In this document: positions 1 to 8,095 of the stretch, piece by piece | Position numbering within the stretch: position 1 is the stretch's first letter | Layout: each line of letters opens with the position of its first letter | Assembly: GCA_965247815.1 (NCBI GenBank) | Contig: CBDFHW010000026.1 | Coordinates: 248,001-312,000, forward strand | Reading direction: 5' to 3' | DNA: 64,000 bases | From: CBDAQA01 sp965247815 | GTDB taxonomy: Bacteria; Planctomycetota; Phycisphaerae; Tepidisphaerales; Tepidisphaeraceae | The notes under the pieces: model-generated | Seen by the model: the letters and a program-made list of their open reading frames with translations, nothing else | Database searches by the model: none | What the model was told of the DNA's origin: nothing | Made by a program: the position numbers and the translations under genes

Positions 1-637
1 CGGCACGGTCGGGTTGGTCGAAGATCGCGCTGGCGACGACGAACCAATCTACTCCCGCGTCGCGGGCGTGGCGAATGTTATCCGCGCGAATCCCGCCGTC
101 GATCTCCACCCGCTGGTCCGATCGTAACCGTTTCTTAATGGCTTCAACTTTCGGTAACACTTCGGGCATAAATTTCTGTCCTGAGAAACCAGGGAGAACG
201 CTCATGATCAAAACAAAATCGACCTCGTCCAGGGCAGAAAACAGGTCCTCGACGGGAGTCGCCGGCCGCAGGGTGATCCCGACGTGACAACCCAGCTTTC
301 GAAGCTCGCGCGCGGTGGCCGCCGAATCGATCATGGCTTCTACATGGAATGTGATGCTGTTCGCCCCTGCTTTGATTAGCGCGGGTGCATATTTAACAGG
401 GTCGGTGAGCATCAGATGGCAGTCGAGATAAGCGGGAGTCGATTTCCTTGCCGCTTCGGTCACGCGCGGTCCAAAGCTGATGTTCGGCGCGAAATGCCCG
501 TCCATGATATCCAGGTGCAAAAAATCACCCCCGCCGTCAAGGACTTCGCTGATCTCCGAGCCGAGCTTCGAAAAATCGGCCGACAAAATCGACGGAAGGA
601 TCATCGGTTCGGTGGATTTAAAAGGGTCTACAACCAT
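1..637 (-). CDS. rpe: ribulose-phosphate 3-epimerase, cut by the window edge
   Basis: This enzyme interconverts ribulose 5-phosphate and xylulose 5-phosphate in the cytoplasmic pentose phosphate pathway. The minus strand reads an Rpe N-terminus (ILPSILSADFSKLG), then HLDIMDGHFAPNISFG with the metal and substrate ligands His and Asp, CHLMLTDP, and VLIMSVLPGFSGQKFMPEV. It continues through VEIDGGIRADNI to the window edge, so about 212 codons are visible and only the last few residues are missing. The ATG at 637 adds about eleven residues; the ATG at 604 (MILPSILSADF) fits the family length equally well. It is the last gene of a minus-strand group after the SDR and CWC genes. The family call is firm and the start is not. 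Confidence 0.93.
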   Translation of the reverse strand, partial: MVVDPFKSTEPMILPSILSADFSKLGSEISEVLDGGGDFLHLDIMDGHFAPNISFGPRVTEAARKSTPAYLDCHLMLTDPVKYAPALIKAGANSITFHVEAMIDSAATARELRKLGCHVGITLRPATPVEDLFSALDEVDFVLIMSVLPGFSGQKFMPEVLPKVEAIKKRLRSDQRVEIDGGIRADNIRHARDAGVDWFVVASAIFDQPDRA

Positions 638-680
638 ACAGGTAGAATACACACAATCGCGTGCGAACCCGAGTCGGTCG

Positions 681-890
681 TCACGCGTGTTTGCGAATGT
701 TCACAGAGACGGTCTCAATCTTTGCCTTCAGGCAAGCCGGGCACAAGCACGCCGCGGAGTTTCCGGCCGGGACCGCTACGACCTTTGGCAGGCCGAAGCA
801 CCAGCATTTCCCTGAACCCGCCGCGCACTCGAACGCCGCCCCGCACGCGGCGCACTGTTTCACTTCGATGTCCTTGGCTGTTTGATCCAT
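681..890 (-). CDS. small cysteine-rich CWC-type protein
   Basis: This is a 69-residue protein with eight cysteines, at 13, 16, 22, 29, 31, 48, 50 and 53: a CAAC pair, then CWC, then CLCPAC. The spacing matches the Cys_rich_CWC family, small proteins presumed to bind zinc or another metal whose role is unknown. The family call comes from the motif and no function is claimed. The ATG at 890 follows GGAG closely. The gene begins 9 bp after the SDR stop codon and ends about 40 bp before rpe, so the three are probably co-transcribed. A longer antisense-like frame overlaps it but lacks any family pattern. Confidence 0.75.
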   Translation of the reverse strand: MDQTAKDIEVKQCAACGAAFECAAGSGKCWCFGLPKVVAVPAGNSAACLCPACLKAKIETVSVNIRKHA

Positions 891-899
891 CTCCGCTTC

Positions 900-1637
900 T
901 CAGGTGATCGAGCGTCCGCCGTCGAGTCGAATAATCTGACCGGTGATATACGAGGCGTTGTTCGCCAGGAAATAAACCGTCTCTGCGACCTCCGCAGGGG
1001 TGCCCGCCCGCGCCAGGGGGACGCGTATCAGATATTTTTCGCGATCCACCTCCGGGTAATTGTCCGGCCATGCCACCACCCCCGGGGCGATCCCGTTGAC
1101 AGTCACCTCCGGCGCGAGCTCGCGGGCGAGTCCGAGCGTCAGGTTCCAGAGCGCGGCTTTGCTCGCGCAGTAGGCCAGATACTCAGGCCAGGGGCGCTCG
1201 GCCAGAAGGTCGAGCATATTGATCACGTGTCCGTGTGACTCCCGAAGCATCGCCTCGAATTTTTGACAGAGCAGCAGCGGGGTTACGACGTTTACGGCTT
1301 GCAACTGCTGGAGCAACCTCGAATCCAGATTTTTCAGGTTCGATGGCTGGTAGAGCGACGCATTGTTCACAAGAAGATCCAGTCGTTCGAACTCTTGTCG
1401 AACAAGCTGAACGATCTTTTCACTCGCGGCTTCCGGGTCGGAAAGGTCGGCGGAAACTGAAACCACCCGGCGAGTCGTGCCCCGGGTCAACGATTCGACC
1501 AGTTCGGCTGATTCGATCACGCTGCCGTGATAGGTGAACACCACATCGTACCCGGCGGCCGATAACTGCTCGACAACCGCCCGCCCCACGCGTTTGGCTC
1601 CGCCGGTGACTAGCGCAACTGGTGCAGGGCTGGGCAT
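900..1637 (-). CDS. short-chain dehydrogenase/reductase, pteridine reductase-like
   Basis: This is a 245-residue classical SDR with a Rossmann fold. The N-terminal nucleotide site is TGGAKRVG (residues 12-19), and this R-x-G version is typical of the pteridine/dihydropteridine reductase (PTR1/FolM) branch, which prefers NADPH. NNAS follows near residue 91. The catalytic Tyr-Lys pair lies in YLAYCASKAAL near residue 155. The C-terminus has VNGIAPGVV and ITGQIIRLDGG, both standard for the fold. A role in pterin or folate reduction is inferred only from the glycine-motif variant, and another 3-oxoacyl-ACP-type or sugar substrate is possible. It heads the minus-strand group with the CWC protein and rpe. 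Confidence 0.85.
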   Translation of the reverse strand: MPSPAPVALVTGGAKRVGRAVVEQLSAAGYDVVFTYHGSVIESAELVESLTRGTTRRVVSVSADLSDPEAASEKIVQLVRQEFERLDLLVNNASLYQPSNLKNLDSRLLQQLQAVNVVTPLLLCQKFEAMLRESHGHVINMLDLLAERPWPEYLAYCASKAALWNLTLGLARELAPEVTVNGIAPGVVAWPDNYPEVDREKYLIRVPLARAGTPAEVAETVYFLANNASYITGQIIRLDGGRSIT

Positions 1638-2057
1638 CCGCTAAAGCATAGCTGACTCGGCATCATTCGTCGCGACTCAGGCGCAGTTCGCTGCCAGAAA
1701 CAGGGGTGTTCGCGGGCCCAATAAAAACTCAGGTCCACAGCATCTCCGTCTCGGATTTTTTTGGTCGACATTTGGAAAAGTTAAATCGTAAATCTTAGTC
1801 GGCTCCGCAGTCGTGAGAGATCGAAGCTTATCGGCCGGTCAGTGTCAGAAATGTGATGTCTGCCGCGCTAATCTGCACAACCGGTGCAAGCCGAGTGTGC
1901 CGAGCCACGAACTTTGATCGAACGCGAATCTTGGGCGTAAACGAGGTGCGCCGAGCACCGATGACGAACGGGCCGGACGCGTGAGGATTGCTTTCGGTCG
2001 TCGGGCAGAATTTTTAAGGCGGCGTCGCTGCGACGGAGCGAAGCCGGGTTCAAATCC
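1638..2057. other. intergenic, no gene recognised
   Basis: These 420 bases separate the divergent SDR and acetyltransferase-like genes. The frames here are shadows without family signal. The sequence has some AT-rich patches around 1720-1800 that could hold promoters, but I cannot fix hexamers with confidence. A GGTTCAAATCC string near 2047 resembles a tRNA T-arm, but no cloverleaf can be built around it. Confidence 0.4.
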
Positions 2058-2522
2058 ATGAGGCAGATGATCACACAGTTCAACGCACTGGGCATTTCCA
2101 AACATAGCCGAAAGAGCGAAGCGACTGGGACGGATGATGTCGGAAGCGATTTATTCGACGACGCAATTAGGGTCGAGGCTGTGGACACTAACCACCCCGC
2201 GTGGGGCGAAGTCATGCAATCCATTTTCCGCGCGGGGGACGGCCCTGCGATGCTGGTGCACGAGCACGGGCGGTTGTCGTCCAGGCAAACCGTGCTGGCG
2301 GCACTCGCAGGTGACGAGGTCGTCGGACACCTTTGCTTCCGCGTGGAGCCGACCCGGTGTGCAGTCGGCCGGGTGGCCGTTCGCGCCAAGCTGGATTCGT
2401 TCGCGGTAGGCGACGGTCACATCGGGGCGGCCGTTGCAGATCTGCTGTTCAAAACCGCCGACCAGCGGGCGCGACTCATGAATTGCCGCGGCCCGCGTGC
2501 ACGGGCGAATGCTCTGTGCTGA
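2058..2522 (+). CDS. GNAT-like acetyltransferase, tentative
   Basis: This is a 154-residue frame. From about residue 37 it reads like a GNAT protein: IRVEAVDTNHPAWGEVMQSIF, a central VGHLCFRVEP strand, then VRAKLDSFAVGDGHIGAAVADLLF, which resembles the beta4-alpha3 acetyl-CoA site, and ARLMNC after it. The first 35 residues have no family similarity, so the true start may be further in, but no clear Shine-Dalgarno site decides it. The acceptor is unknown. It stands alone between a minus-strand SDR and the minus-strand Gly/Pro-rich protein. Confidence is moderate because the pyrophosphate-binding glycines are imperfect. Confidence 0.5.
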   Translation: MRQMITQFNALGISKHSRKSEATGTDDVGSDLFDDAIRVEAVDTNHPAWGEVMQSIFRAGDGPAMLVHEHGRLSSRQTVLAALAGDEVVGHLCFRVEPTRCAVGRVAVRAKLDSFAVGDGHIGAAVADLLFKTADQRARLMNCRGPRARANALC

Positions 2523-2572
2523 ACAGATCGAGCGTCCTGAAAGGGGCGTCAGACAACCGCGTTGTCGCTGGG

Positions 2573-3121
2573 TCAATCGAGCACTCCGTGCGCGATCAGG
2601 ATTGCCTGCTCTAACGGCGACAGACCGGTCTTGATTTCCTCTTCGGCTTTCTTCATTTCCACAGCGGCATTCGCCTTCGCTTTTTCGTAGGCCTCGACCT
2701 TGGCCTTGATCTCTTCCGGCCTGGCGTCCTTCTGATCGATCACCTCGCGGAGGTCATGAAGGGCTGCCTGGACCGGGTTCGAAGCCTTTCCGTCCTGGTC
2801 GTGGCGCGGGGGACCTCCGTGCGGCGACAGCTCGTCGTGCAGGTCCATCAACTTCTCAACTTTTGGCTCCAGAGCCTTCCACTTGTCGTCCGCCAAGTTC
2901 AGATCGTCCTGAATGTCTTCGATGTCGTGCTTACGGTGCTGGGCGAAGTTGGGACGGCCGCCGGGCCCTCCGTCCGGACCGCCCGGGCCTCCCGGACCAC
3001 CACCGGGTCCGCCGGGACCACCGCCGTCGGGCGGGCCGTTCTGTGCAAGAACGGGAACGGCTGCGATCGCGGCGAATGCGAACACGATGGCGGACCACTT
3101 TGATTTTCTCTGTGTCTTCAA
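2573..3121 (-). CDS. secreted Gly/Pro-rich helical protein
   Basis: This is a predicted exported protein of 182 residues with a TTG start at 3121, preceded by AGGAG at good spacing. A longer frame reaches 3229 but would run into the region upstream of the ABC transporter. The signal peptide is KTQRKSKW followed by a hydrophobic stretch and a VLAQ cleavage site. The next part is a low-complexity Gly/Pro tract (GGPGGPGG-type), then an acidic and basic helical part of about 125 residues. That part resembles small periplasmic Spy/CpxP-like or Heavy-metal-resistance-like helical proteins in general style, but I find no diagnostic motif. The function is unknown. It is divergent from the ABC transporter. 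Confidence 0.75.
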   Translation of the reverse strand: MKTQRKSKWSAIVFAFAAIAAVPVLAQNGPPDGGGPGGPGGGPGGPGGPDGGPGGRPNFAQHRKHDIEDIQDDLNLADDKWKALEPKVEKLMDLHDELSPHGGPPRHDQDGKASNPVQAALHDLREVIDQKDARPEEIKAKVEAYEKAKANAAVEMKKAEEEIKTGLSPLEQAILIAHGVLD

Positions 3122-3235
3122 CGGTCGCTCCTGTAAGGGGTTTTTCGATCTTTCGCAAATCATAACAGATGAAATCTGAAGCTCTGATGAAGGTTTCGAC
3201 CTCTGCATTTCAGCAACGTCGGCTAGCATGCATTG

Positions 3236-3985
3236 ATGTTCAGCTTAAACGCGGTCTCTAAATCCTTCGTGGGAGTCGAAGTCCTTCATCCGATCGATCT
3301 CGTGATTCCGTTTGGCAAAACGGTAGTTTTGATCGGACCGAGCGGGTGCGGGAAGTCGACTGTCCTCCGATTGATGTCCGGGCTGATTCGGCCCGACGCG
3401 GGTGCGGTGCTCTTTCAGAACGAGCCGATGACAGCGGCAAACATTTCGGCGGTCCGGCATCGCATGGGGTACGTGATTCAGGACGGCGGATTGTTTCCGC
3501 ACCTCACCGGAGGTGAAAACGTGACGCTGCTAGCCAGACATCTGCGTCGCGAGTTGGCGTTTATTCAAGAACGAATCCGAAAGTTGACTGCCATGACTCG
3601 GCTCGGCTCGGACGTGCTCGACCGATATCCGGCCGAGATGTCGGGCGGGCAGCGTCAACGCATCGCCTTGATACGCGCGTTGATGCTGGACCCGGACGTG
3701 CTGCTGCTCGACGAGCCGCTGGGGGCGCTCGATCCGATGGTCCGGTACGAACTGCAGAACGACCTGTCTGAAGTCTTTCGAACGCTCAGGAAAACAACGG
3801 TGATGGTGACGCACGACTTGGCCGAGGCGGCGTTTTTTGCCGATCTAATTGTCGTCATGCGGGAAGGGCGGATCGTGCAGCAGGGGACGCCCGACGAGGT
3901 CCTTCATCAGCCGGCCGACGCGTTCGTCGAACATTTCGTCCGCGCCCAGCGAAGTCCTCTGGAGCGGATCGGGGGCGCGAAATGA
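3236..3985 (+). CDS. osmoprotectant-type ABC transporter ATP-binding protein
   Basis: This is a 249-residue ABC ATPase that would power uptake by the fused permease encoded next. Walker A is GPSGCGKST (near residue 37). The Q-loop glutamine lies in YVIQDGG, the signature is SGGQRQRIALIRAL, Walker B is VLLLDEP with GALDP, and the switch histidine is in VTHD. The G-x-V-I-Q-D-G-G-L-F-P-H region is typical of the OpuCA/ProV/YehX group of glycine betaine, choline or carnitine importers; unlike many of them it has no C-terminal CBS domains. TTG 3233 and ATG 3236 are adjacent, and I chose the ATG. Its last codons overlap the next start as ATGA (3982-3985), which implies translational coupling. Confidence 0.9.
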   Translation: MFSLNAVSKSFVGVEVLHPIDLVIPFGKTVVLIGPSGCGKSTVLRLMSGLIRPDAGAVLFQNEPMTAANISAVRHRMGYVIQDGGLFPHLTGGENVTLLARHLRRELAFIQERIRKLTAMTRLGSDVLDRYPAEMSGGQRQRIALIRALMLDPDVLLLDEPLGALDPMVRYELQNDLSEVFRTLRKTTVMVTHDLAEAAFFADLIVVMREGRIVQQGTPDEVLHQPADAFVEHFVRAQRSPLERIGGAK

Positions 3986-5487
3986 AATCGTTAACATTTC
4001 GAATTCTGATGCTGGTCGTGTTGCTTTGCCAATCTGCCCGCGGCGCGTCCACGCGAGTGACAGTCGGAAGCAAGATATTTCCCGAATCGGTGATCCTCAG
4101 CCAGATGGCCGTTCAGTTGATGCAAGCAGAGCGGGTAGATGCGGTCGCCGGCCCGCCAATGAACGGGACCGACGTGCTATGGCAGGCCTTACGTCACGGC
4201 GACGTGGACGTCTATCCGGAATACTCCGGGACAATTCTGCAGCAGATCTTCGCCGGGCGAGCCGTCCACGGGAAAGAACAAATCCGGGCGGCATTGGCGA
4301 CTGAAGGGATCGGCATGACCGAATCGCTCGGTTTTAACGACACGTATGCGATCGGGATGGCCGAAGCGACGGCCGTACGTCTCGGCGTTTCCAGCCTGAC
4401 GGACCTGCGGAAGCGGCCGGACCTGGCAATTGGATTCAGCAACGAGTTCTTAAATCGGCCCGATGGGTGGCCGGGACTACGCGCCGCGTACGCGCTGCCG
4501 CAGACGCGTGTGAGCGGGATGGCCCATGATCTGGCGTACCGCGCGTTGCTTGCCGGCAGCATCGACGCGACGGACTTGTATTCGACCGACGCCGAGATCG
4601 TCCAAAACCATCTTCGAGTGTTGAAGGACGACCGAAATTTCTTCCCGGAATATCAGGCCGTTTATCTCTATCGCCTGGATCTGCAGACGCGAGCGCCGAC
4701 GTGCCTGGACGTGCTTCGCCGGCTGGAAGGGCGGATCGACGAACCCTCAATGCGGGGATTGAACGCCCGGGTGAAGATCGACCGGGTTCCCGAGGCGGAC
4801 GTCGCCGGGGCGTTCCTTCACGACCAGTTTGGATTGCTGCCGCAAAAGGCGTCGAAGTCGATTCTCTGGCAGTTACTCCCGCTGACCGGAGAACATTTGC
4901 TGTTGGTCGGAATCTCACTCGCGGCGGCGTTGGTCGTGGCGATTCCGCTCGGTGTTGTTGCGGCCGAGGTGCCGCGAATCGGGCACGTCGTGCTGGCGGT
5001 GGTTGCGGTGATTTACACCATCCCGTCGCTCGCGTTGTTGGTGTTCATGATCCCCCTGCTGGGCGTCGGGGGTCCGCCCGCGGTGGTGGCGCTTTTCCTT
5101 TATTCGTTGATGCCGATCGTTCGAAACACGCACGCCGGCATCCGCGGCATCCCGCCGGCGCTGCGCGAGTCGGCAGAGGTTTTGGGCCTGTCTCGGTGGG
5201 CGCGGCTGCGTACGGTCGAAATTCCGATGGCCTTACCGTCGATCTTGGCGGGCATCAAAACTGCAGCCGTTCTGAATGTCGGGACGGCGACGCTCGGAGC
5301 GCTGGTCGGCGCGGGCGGGTACGGCCAACCGATCTTCACCGGTGTAACGCTCGGAAATACAAAGTTGATCATGCTCGGCGCGGTCCCAGCTGCGGTGATG
5401 GCGCTGCTTTTTCAAGGCGCTTTTGACTTGCTGGAACCGTCTGTCGTGCCGCGCGGCCTCAGGCTCCAACGGCAACGATCGGCCTGA
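3982..5487 (+). CDS. fused substrate-binding protein-permease of an osmoprotectant ABC importer
   Basis: This is a single 501-residue polypeptide. Residues 1-22 are a signal or anchor sequence. Residues 24-285 form an OpuAC-type binding domain: VTVGSKIFPES, a GDVDVYPEYSGT motif that is highly typical of glycine betaine/choline binding proteins, and GSIDATDLYSTD. Residues 295-490 are a MetI-like permease with five or more membrane segments and the EAA-type loop ALRESAEVLGLSRWARLRTVEIPMALP that docks on the ATPase. Ligand specificity cannot be read from sequence, and compatible solutes are the best guess. It is encoded immediately after its ATPase with an ATGA overlap. The binding domain precedes the permease, whereas the fusions I know best have it after. 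Confidence 0.88.
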   Translation: MKSLTFRILMLVVLLCQSARGASTRVTVGSKIFPESVILSQMAVQLMQAERVDAVAGPPMNGTDVLWQALRHGDVDVYPEYSGTILQQIFAGRAVHGKEQIRAALATEGIGMTESLGFNDTYAIGMAEATAVRLGVSSLTDLRKRPDLAIGFSNEFLNRPDGWPGLRAAYALPQTRVSGMAHDLAYRALLAGSIDATDLYSTDAEIVQNHLRVLKDDRNFFPEYQAVYLYRLDLQTRAPTCLDVLRRLEGRIDEPSMRGLNARVKIDRVPEADVAGAFLHDQFGLLPQKASKSILWQLLPLTGEHLLLVGISLAAALVVAIPLGVVAAEVPRIGHVVLAVVAVIYTIPSLALLVFMIPLLGVGGPPAVVALFLYSLMPIVRNTHAGIRGIPPALRESAEVLGLSRWARLRTVEIPMALPSILAGIKTAAVLNVGTATLGALVGAGGYGQPIFTGVTLGNTKLIMLGAVPAAVMALLFQGAFDLLEPSVVPRGLRLQRQRSA

Positions 5488-5502
5488 TCGACTGGTGATT
5501 TT

Positions 5503-6045
5503 TCACAATTTCTGAGCCGAATCGCTCGGCCCGGGCGGGCGGGGCTTCTTGCCCGGCTGGCGTGGGAAGCTTTGCAGGTAGGCGATCCACATCATCGACA
5601 GGCCGAAGCTGTACGCGCCCTGGATCACCAGATCCATGTAATGCTGCGTAGGGGGGATGTGATACCGCTCGATGCTGATGCCCTGATAGGTGATGCAGGG
5701 AATGTTGTCTGATTTCCCGAGGTGCGACGCCTTCACCTCGATGCGCTTGTAGGTGCCGATCTCTTTGCCGGCACTGTCGAGCTTCCGGTTGACCTTTGCG
5801 TCGAGCACGGACAGTTCATTGTCGTTCAGGTCGAACAACGCTCCCATGACGTATTTACCGGGGTCGTAGACGATGTCCCCAATGCCGCCGCCCCAGTATT
5901 CGCTGAAGATCGGGAAGGAAAGGCGGTAGTTATCGAGGACCGCCGGCTTGCCCGGACGCATGGCCGGGGCCCGGAAACCATAGTGGCGGCACCACTCCGC
6001 GACCGCTCGCGAGTTCAAATTCGATCCGTAAGCAAAATACCACAT
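5503..6045 (-). CDS. gamma-glutamylcyclotransferase-like protein
   Basis: This is a 180-residue protein with the hallmark N-terminal MWYFAYGSNLNSR of the GGCT/AIG2-like fold. These proteins release 5-oxoproline from gamma-glutamyl compounds or act on gamma-glutamylamines. The start was taken as the ATG at 6045 because the YGSN motif must lie within the first ten residues; a longer frame to 6099 has no similarity. Later motifs are GGGIGDIVYDPGKYVMGALFDL and the LDAKVNR region, which supplies the expected catalytic acid neighbourhood. The C-terminal tail (residues 160-180) is rich in Pro and basic residues. Substrate unknown. It is convergent with the ABC transporter. Confidence 0.8.
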   Translation of the reverse strand: MWYFAYGSNLNSRAVAEWCRHYGFRAPAMRPGKPAVLDNYRLSFPIFSEYWGGGIGDIVYDPGKYVMGALFDLNDNELSVLDAKVNRKLDSAGKEIGTYKRIEVKASHLGKSDNIPCITYQGISIERYHIPPTQHYMDLVIQGAYSFGLSMMWIAYLQSFPRQPGKKPRPPGPSDSAQKL

Positions 6046-6290
6046 TGCGCTCGATCCCTTGCGTCGCTTGCATTCTGGCGAAATCGGGACAAAACGCAAA
6101 GATCGCCGGCGAAGTGTCGGTCGTGGGGATGAACTGGCGTTGTGCCGTTTTGCTTACAGGCTCACGGCACAGCGTGAGAAGCCAAAGCACGTTTTTTGCG
6201 TGCCGATCGACTCATTTTCTGGTCTCGACGCCGGCCTACGGCGACTCGGTCAGCTCCCGCAAAAAGCCAAGGTTTCAGCAATCCTATCGC

Positions 6291-7562
6291 TTAAAACTTC
6301 ATCGAATCAAACAGCGACTGATTTGTTTTGTGCTTTCCGAGCGCGTCGATCAGCGACTTCATTGCTTGGGTTGGGGGCATGTTCATCAGGTGTCTGCGGA
6401 TGCCGCGGGCGCTGGCGAGTTGCTTGGAGTCGAACAGCTTCTCTTCCTTGCGGGTGCCCGACGATGCGATATCGATCGCGGGGTAGATCCGCTGGTTGGC
6501 GATGTTGCGATCGAGCGTGAGCTCCATGTTGCCGGTCCCTTTGAATTCTTCGAAGATGACTTGGTCCATTCGCGAGCCTGTGTCGATCAGACAGGTGGCC
6601 AGGATCGTCAGGCTGCCGCCGTTTTCGATTTTGCGGGCCGCGCCGAACAGCTTCTTCGGGATTTCAAGCGCACGGTTGTCGAGCCCACCGCTCATCGTCC
6701 GACCGCCACTGGGGCCGCCGGCGTTAAATGCTCGACCCACGCGTGTCAGCGAGTCCATCAGTACGACGACATTTTCACCAAATTCTACCTGTCGCTTGGC
6801 TCGCTCGATCACAATCTGCGCCAGATCCAGATGCTTCTCGATCGTGTTGTCATTACTCGAGGCGTAGACCGTGCCGGGGATGTTCCGGCGCATGTCGGTT
6901 ACTTCTTCGGGTCGTTCGTCGACCAGAAGCAACACCAGCCTTACGTTCGGATAATTGGCGGCAATTCCCTTTGCCATGTTCTGCAGCAGGATCGTCTTGC
7001 CGGTGCGCGGCGGGGCAACGATTAGTCCGCGTTGCCCGAAGCCGATCGGGGTCAAAATGTCGATGACCCGGGTGGTCAGTTCGGAGGGGTCGTGTTCTAG
7101 GCGCATGACCGGCTCGGGGTCGAGCGCGGTCGAGTCGTACAGCGGAATCTGCTTCGTGTAATCCTCGAGAGACCTGCCTTCGATGGTGGCGATGGTGTCG
7201 AGTGTCCTGCCGCGGGGAACCCCTTTGAGCAACAGGCCCGGGCGCAGATTCAAGTCGCGAATCAGGCTTCGGGGAACGGTGATGTTCCCCGGGGCGGGCC
7301 GAAGCGGATGCGCCGGGTCACGAAGCACGCCGTCCTGCCGATCATCGGTTACCGAAAGCAGGCCTTCGGCGACGCCGTCCACCAAGGGGGCGGCCATGAC
7401 TTCCTGACGGTTGCCGTTGTGAGAAGAGGGCCCGTTCTGGCCGCGGGACTGCTGCCGTCCCTGTCGATTTTGGCCCGAATTTCCACCGGGTCGTTGGCCT
7501 TGGGGTCGACCACCGGTCTGGGGTCGATTAGAGCGGTCGCGGAACCGCCGACGGTCATTCAT
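6291..7562 (-). CDS. rho: transcription termination factor Rho
   Basis: This is a hexameric RNA-dependent ATPase of 423 residues that terminates transcription. Residues 1-55 are a low-complexity Arg/Gln/Gly tail in place of the usual helical N-terminal domain. Residues 60-128 are a cold-shock-like RNA-binding region, and the ATPase core follows with LYDS, IDILTPIGFGQRGLIV and Walker A APPRTGKT (183-190). VLLLVDERPEEVTDM, VVVLMDSLTRVGRAFN, the GGLDNRALEIPKKLFGAARK region and SGTRKEELL-like motifs confirm Rho. The GFGFLR RNA-contact motif of the cold-shock region is not conserved (see findings). The ATG at 7562 follows AAAGG. About 530 bp of non-coding DNA lie upstream, enough for a regulated leader. 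Confidence 0.97.
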   Translation of the reverse strand: MNDRRRFRDRSNRPQTGGRPQGQRPGGNSGQNRQGRQQSRGQNGPSSHNGNRQEVMAAPLVDGVAEGLLSVTDDRQDGVLRDPAHPLRPAPGNITVPRSLIRDLNLRPGLLLKGVPRGRTLDTIATIEGRSLEDYTKQIPLYDSTALDPEPVMRLEHDPSELTTRVIDILTPIGFGQRGLIVAPPRTGKTILLQNMAKGIAANYPNVRLVLLLVDERPEEVTDMRRNIPGTVYASSNDNTIEKHLDLAQIVIERAKRQVEFGENVVVLMDSLTRVGRAFNAGGPSGGRTMSGGLDNRALEIPKKLFGAARKIENGGSLTILATCLIDTGSRMDQVIFEEFKGTGNMELTLDRNIANQRIYPAIDIASSGTRKEEKLFDSKQLASARGIRRHLMNMPPTQAMKSLIDALGKHKTNQSLFDSMKF

Positions 7563-8095
7563 GATGTGCCTTTGTCATTTGCCGGGAAGTTCACCGTGGC
7601 CAACACGGCTTTCAGTGAAATTCGGTGGTTCAGTTCCGGATCTATCGGTGGCATCCACCGATTCCCCTGTCGGCAGTTCTGCCCGTCGATCGGTCGGTTT
7701 AAAATGGATGTTGCCGAATCGGTTTCCAAAACGAGCGATCGCCTGAAGCGGCGAATGATCGGTGCCCGCGAACCCTCGGGCCGGATACTCTTCCTCGAAT
7801 GCACACCATAAACGCATTTCGAGTCAGTGTAAAGCCGCGGGCGACGTCGATTACCGCTCAAGACCTTGGGTTGGCACCCCGCACCCGGCAGCAACCAACA
7901 CGACTTCTACTGCTCGTCAGGCATTCTGTTTAGCCTACTATCGTAACAACCAAGATCGCCAATCGAACGCGATCGAGTTGTGTTTTGAGCTCGTGGAAAC
8001 CAGTCATAGACACAATCTGTTGTACTTTTTTCTGTCGCTCCAGGAAATTAAAATTGATTTCTTCAGCTCGCTTGTTAAATTAGGAGTCGTGGGAA
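7563..8095. other. divergent intergenic region between rho and the HAD phosphatase
   Basis: These 533 bases hold no gene I can support. Frames here have no family signal. The region must contain the rho promoter and leader on the minus strand and a promoter for the HAD gene on the plus strand. The plus-side part from 7980 is AT-richer and ends in GGAG at about 8083 before the HAD start. Rho leaders are often autoregulated by termination, and the length here would allow that, but nothing in the sequence proves it. Confidence 0.4.

Noticed and set aside
2047..2057. GGTTCAAATCC, like a tRNA T-arm
   Set aside because: The flanks do not pair as a T-stem or an acceptor stem, and no anticodon arm lies upstream at the right distance.
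2935..3040. Tandem GGxCCx-like repeats
   Set aside because: They encode the Gly/Pro tract of the small secreted protein and stay in frame throughout.
6045..7025. A 326-codon plus-strand frame opposite rho
   Set aside because: It is antisense to certain Rho motifs and shows no motif of its own.
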